NCBI GenBank assembly: GCA_012511995.1
Contig: JAAZFA010000146.1
Span: 1-7,073, forward strand
Direction of reading: 5' to 3'
DNA: 7,073 bases
Source: Thermoproteota archaeon
Lineage (GTDB): Archaea; Thermoproteota; Bathyarchaeia; Bathyarchaeales; Bathycorpusculaceae
Part shown: piece by piece, positions 5,731 through 7,073 of the stretch
Layout of the letters: the number at the start of each line of letters is the position of its first letter
Numbering within the stretch: the stretch's first letter is position 1
Made by a program: the position numbers and the translations under genes
The notes under the pieces: generated by a model
The model's database searches: none
What the model saw: only the letters and a program-made list of their open reading frames with translations
What the model was told of the DNA's origin: nothing

Positions 5731-6655
5731 CTAGTAGAGTGTTTTTGGTTTGTTTAGGCAGTATCCCCAATCAATTTTAGTTACTAAAGTAAAGCCTTCT
5801 GATAGGTACGTTGTTAGTTCTTCTTTGCTTCCTGCATAAACAACATCATATTCGTTTGCTTTAACCCATGACTTAACAATGTGAACATGTCGCAAAGTAT
5901 TCTTAATGTCGCAATGCCTAGCAAATCGTTGGGTATCTACTATATCTTTGGTTTGAGGTAGTGCCATGAAATCGCATAGTGCCGGAATGTATGGAAGTGA
6001 ATTTTAAGGAAGTCTTGGTTACCTGTTTCATCAGCTAGTCTATGTCTATAGTCTACAAGAGAATCGTTAATGCCAGTTGGCTTATTGATATTGGAGAATA
6101 TTCACTTATCCTTTTTTGGTAATCGGATGAGTAAACCGATAGTTCATCTGACAAGCTATAGGTCTTAGTTCTATGCTCCTTGTTACCAGTTATAGTTACT
6201 GACTTGGTTGAAAAGTTGATGGCTTTCCACTCTAAACTCCAAGCTTCTCCACTAGAGCAACCAGTTTCAACAGATAACAAAATCATAGCTTTGTTTGGAA
6301 TTGACCTGATACGGTAAACAAACCGCTTAACCATATCTGGATTAGGTACGAACATTTCATCGTTGTCATATACCCTGAAATTTGGTCTATTATAAGGCAT
6401 TTTCTTAAACTCAGCATACTGAGTTATCGCATCAAGACAATTCGACTTGGACTTATCACACCAAAGGGAATTAAGAACTTGATTAGTCATTTCAATGGGA
6501 GTACCCGATAGCTTGGCAAAGAACCTAAACTTTCTTTCTATAGTAGAATCTCTATTATCCTTAGTGAACTTTAGCCATAATCCAAAATTCAATAAGTCAG
6601 AATCTTTTGATTTCGCAGGTTCTTTGATGGTGCGGAGGGTGGGATTTGAACCCAC
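5731..6655 (-). pseudogene. int: int(C): tyrosine integrase, main part, with two frameshifts and altered active site
   Basis: The gene begins in the tRNA T-arm (codons from 6652; a GTG at 6653-6655 opens the frame) and runs left in three frames. Segment one, to about 6085, holds VETGC-S-SGEAWSLEW, where families of this type have Arg at the marked position; here Ser (6254-6256). Segment two is seen only by switching frame near 6083-6094: NKPTGINDSLVDYRHRLADE, then FHTFRHYAIS, the HxxR box (His 5991-5993, Arg 5982-5984). A second shift at the T3 run 5952-5954 leads to TKDIVDTQRFARHCDIKNTL, then RHVHIV; the nucleophile expected in NTLxYxH is His (5887-5889, CAT for TAT). Both shifts look like one-base deletions. 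In the integrated state int(C) has no promoter of its own except readthrough from tRNA-Leu, which is upstream and co-oriented. Family assignment is firm; loss of function is a strong inference. Confidence 0.88.
6627..6655 (-). repeat. attR: 3' part of the intact tRNA-Leu, also the 5' end of int(C)
   Basis: This direct repeat of attL is embedded in the functional tRNA. It keeps the GGG needed for the five-pair T stem (GTGGG/CCCAC), which attL has lost on one side. Reading leftward it also encodes the first residues of int(C) (GSNPTLRTI), so the same bases serve as tRNA and as protein-coding sequence. Confidence 0.88.
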
Positions 6656-6715
6656 GAACCCCTGCGGGATAGGAGCCTCAGTCCTACGCCTTTGGCCATG
6701 CTGGGCGACCTCCGC
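6628..6715 (-). tRNA. tRNA-Leu (anticodon GAG), class II, CCA encoded
   Basis: The acceptor stem is GCGGAGG (6715-6709) with CCTCCGC, followed by A and an encoded CCA ending at 6628. The D-arm uses GCC/GGC, the anticodon arm is TAGGA-CTGAGGC-TCCTA with GAG at the anticodon, a long variable arm (about CCCGCAGGGG) marks a class II leucine tRNA, and the T-arm is GTGGG-TTCAAAT-CCCAC. No intron interrupts the anticodon loop. It decodes CUC and CUU. Its 3' end is supplied by the integrated element, which restores the sequence exactly. Confidence 0.95.
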
Positions 6716-6747
6716 TCACGTTAGCGGAAATATAGGAACACAGCACA

Positions 6748-6753
6748 TTTAAA
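6748..6753 (-). promoter_or_regulatory. TATA box of tRNA-Leu
   Basis: TTTAAA lies 33-38 bp upstream of the tRNA 5' end (6715), giving a start of transcription a few bases before the mature end. A short inverted repeat CCGCT/AGCGG (6712-6716, 6723-6727) overlaps the 5' acceptor bases in the leader. Readthrough past the tRNA would enter int(C). Confidence 0.55.
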
Positions 6754-6963
6754 GGCTTTACCATGAAATTCCGCCGAAAGACGAAACAAGCCCTACATAT
6801 CTTGCTGGCCATCAAGAAATAACTGTATTCTGCTAGCATATTGGGAAGTAACTTGACTTTTCAAAGGCACCTCAAAGTCTGAGAAAAAATATTACATTTG
6901 AACAAATTTCTTTGGCGAACATTGATCTAAACGTGGATAGAACACCATACAATATTCCAAAAG

Positions 6964-6972
6964 TAATATAAT
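6964..6972 (+). promoter_or_regulatory. TATA-like promoter of the XRE regulator
   Basis: TAATATAAT is centred about 28 bp before the ATG at 6996, the spacing of a leaderless archaeal transcript. No Shine-Dalgarno is present, which agrees. The rest of 6716-6995 has no gene that I can support. Confidence 0.5.
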
Positions 6973-6995
6973 CAACCCAACAAATTATTAACACC

Positions 6996-7073
6996 ATGTT
7001 TCCCACCCTTAAAGACATCGCTAAACGTCGCAGACAACTAGGATTAAAACAATCCGAACTAGCCAAAGCAGCT
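6996..7073 (+). CDS. XRE-type helix-turn-helix regulator, N-terminus (partial)
   Basis: The 26 visible codons read MFPTLKDIAKRRRQLGLKQS then ELAKAA and run off the window. This is the first helix and the start of the helix-turn-helix of XRE-family proteins. The pattern (F/L)PT-x-x-x-I-x-x-R-R-x-x-LGL-x-Q-x-ELA at the very N-terminus is typical of archaeal regulators that combine this domain with C-terminal CBS domains; the CBS part is not visible here and is inferred. The start is supported by the TATA box 28 bp upstream and absence of a leader. It lies outside attR and is a host gene. Confidence 0.75.
   Translation, partial: MFPTLKDIAKRRRQLGLKQSELAKAA

Larger units (their letters stand above)
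335..6655. mobile_element. Integrated SSV-type-integrase element (about 6.3 kb) in tRNA-Leu, decayed
   Basis: The element is bounded by direct copies of the 3' end of tRNA-Leu(GAG): attL at 335-362 and attR at 6627-6655. Twenty-six bases are identical, and the match extends to 28-29 bases if one missing base in attL is allowed. Between them lie a split tyrosine integrase, a PrimPol-SF3 helicase gene, small accessory proteins and a regulator/surface-protein pair. A circular form would be 6292 bp. Gene content fits an integrative plasmid or small virus of archaea; no capsid or packaging gene is recognised, so plasmid is favoured. Both the integrase and the replication gene are frameshifted and lack apparent catalytic residues, so it is probably unable to excise or replicate by itself. 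Confidence 0.88.

Noticed and set aside
6495..6752. Open frame on + containing VRRVGFEPTNPCGIGASVLR
   Set aside because: This is the antisense of the tRNA-Leu gene; such strings are a familiar false protein prediction over tRNA genes.
6872..7066. 64-aa - strand frame overlapping the XRE start
   Set aside because: The + strand XRE start has a recognisable domain and promoter; the opposite frame has neither.

Overview
The window reads as archaeal chromosome carrying a small integrated element. The archaeal signs are TATA-box-like promoters 25-40 bp from starts, T-run terminators, a class II tRNA-Leu used as attachment site, an SSV-type integrase that is split by integration, a membrane-tethered ArsR-like regulator with an Ig-like outer domain, and the start of a MFPTL...KRRRQLGLKQSELAKAA XRE-type regulator. 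The style of the surface proteins (single N-terminal membrane helix, Asn/Pro/Thr-rich linker, beta-rich domain with many N-glycosylation sequons) suggests a Bathyarchaeia-like or related Thermoproteota lineage; that placement is inference only.

Layout. Positions 1-102 hold the tail of a host gene. 103-334 is a G-poor stretch that was originally the 3' flank of the tRNA gene. 335-362 is attL, a 26-bp exact copy (28-29 bp allowing one missing base) of the 3' end of tRNA-Leu(GAG). The element runs from attL to attR (6627-6655), about 6.29 kb per circle. Its genes are: int(N) (318-440, -); a 59-aa basic protein (537-716, +); a secreted or membrane-anchored protein (965-1528, -); a divergent membrane-bound ArsR-like regulator (1796-2584, +); a non-coding region with a candidate structured RNA and inverted repeats (2585-3124); a small zinc finger (3125-3310, +); a PrimPol-SF3 helicase replication gene (3356-5488, +); a small acidic membrane protein (5498-5722, -); and int(C) (5731-6655, -), which begins inside the tRNA. 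The intact tRNA-Leu follows (6628-6715, -), then host DNA and the start of an XRE regulator (6996 to the end).

Main conclusion. This is an integrative plasmid- or virus-like element whose two autonomy genes are broken. The primase-helicase carries five +/-1 frameshifts and returns to its starting frame. The integrase carries two internal frameshifts plus a missing base at attL, and restoring that base fuses int(N) to int(C) in frame. Catalytic residues also look substituted: PrimPol DxD to DxN and its His to Tyr, integrase Arg I to Ser and the nucleophile Tyr to His. The five other element genes are open. The pattern fits a trapped element whose replication and excision functions have decayed while the cargo, notably the divergent regulator and surface-protein pair, is kept. 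Homopolymer sequencing error is the main competing explanation for the indels, but it does not explain the active-site substitutions.
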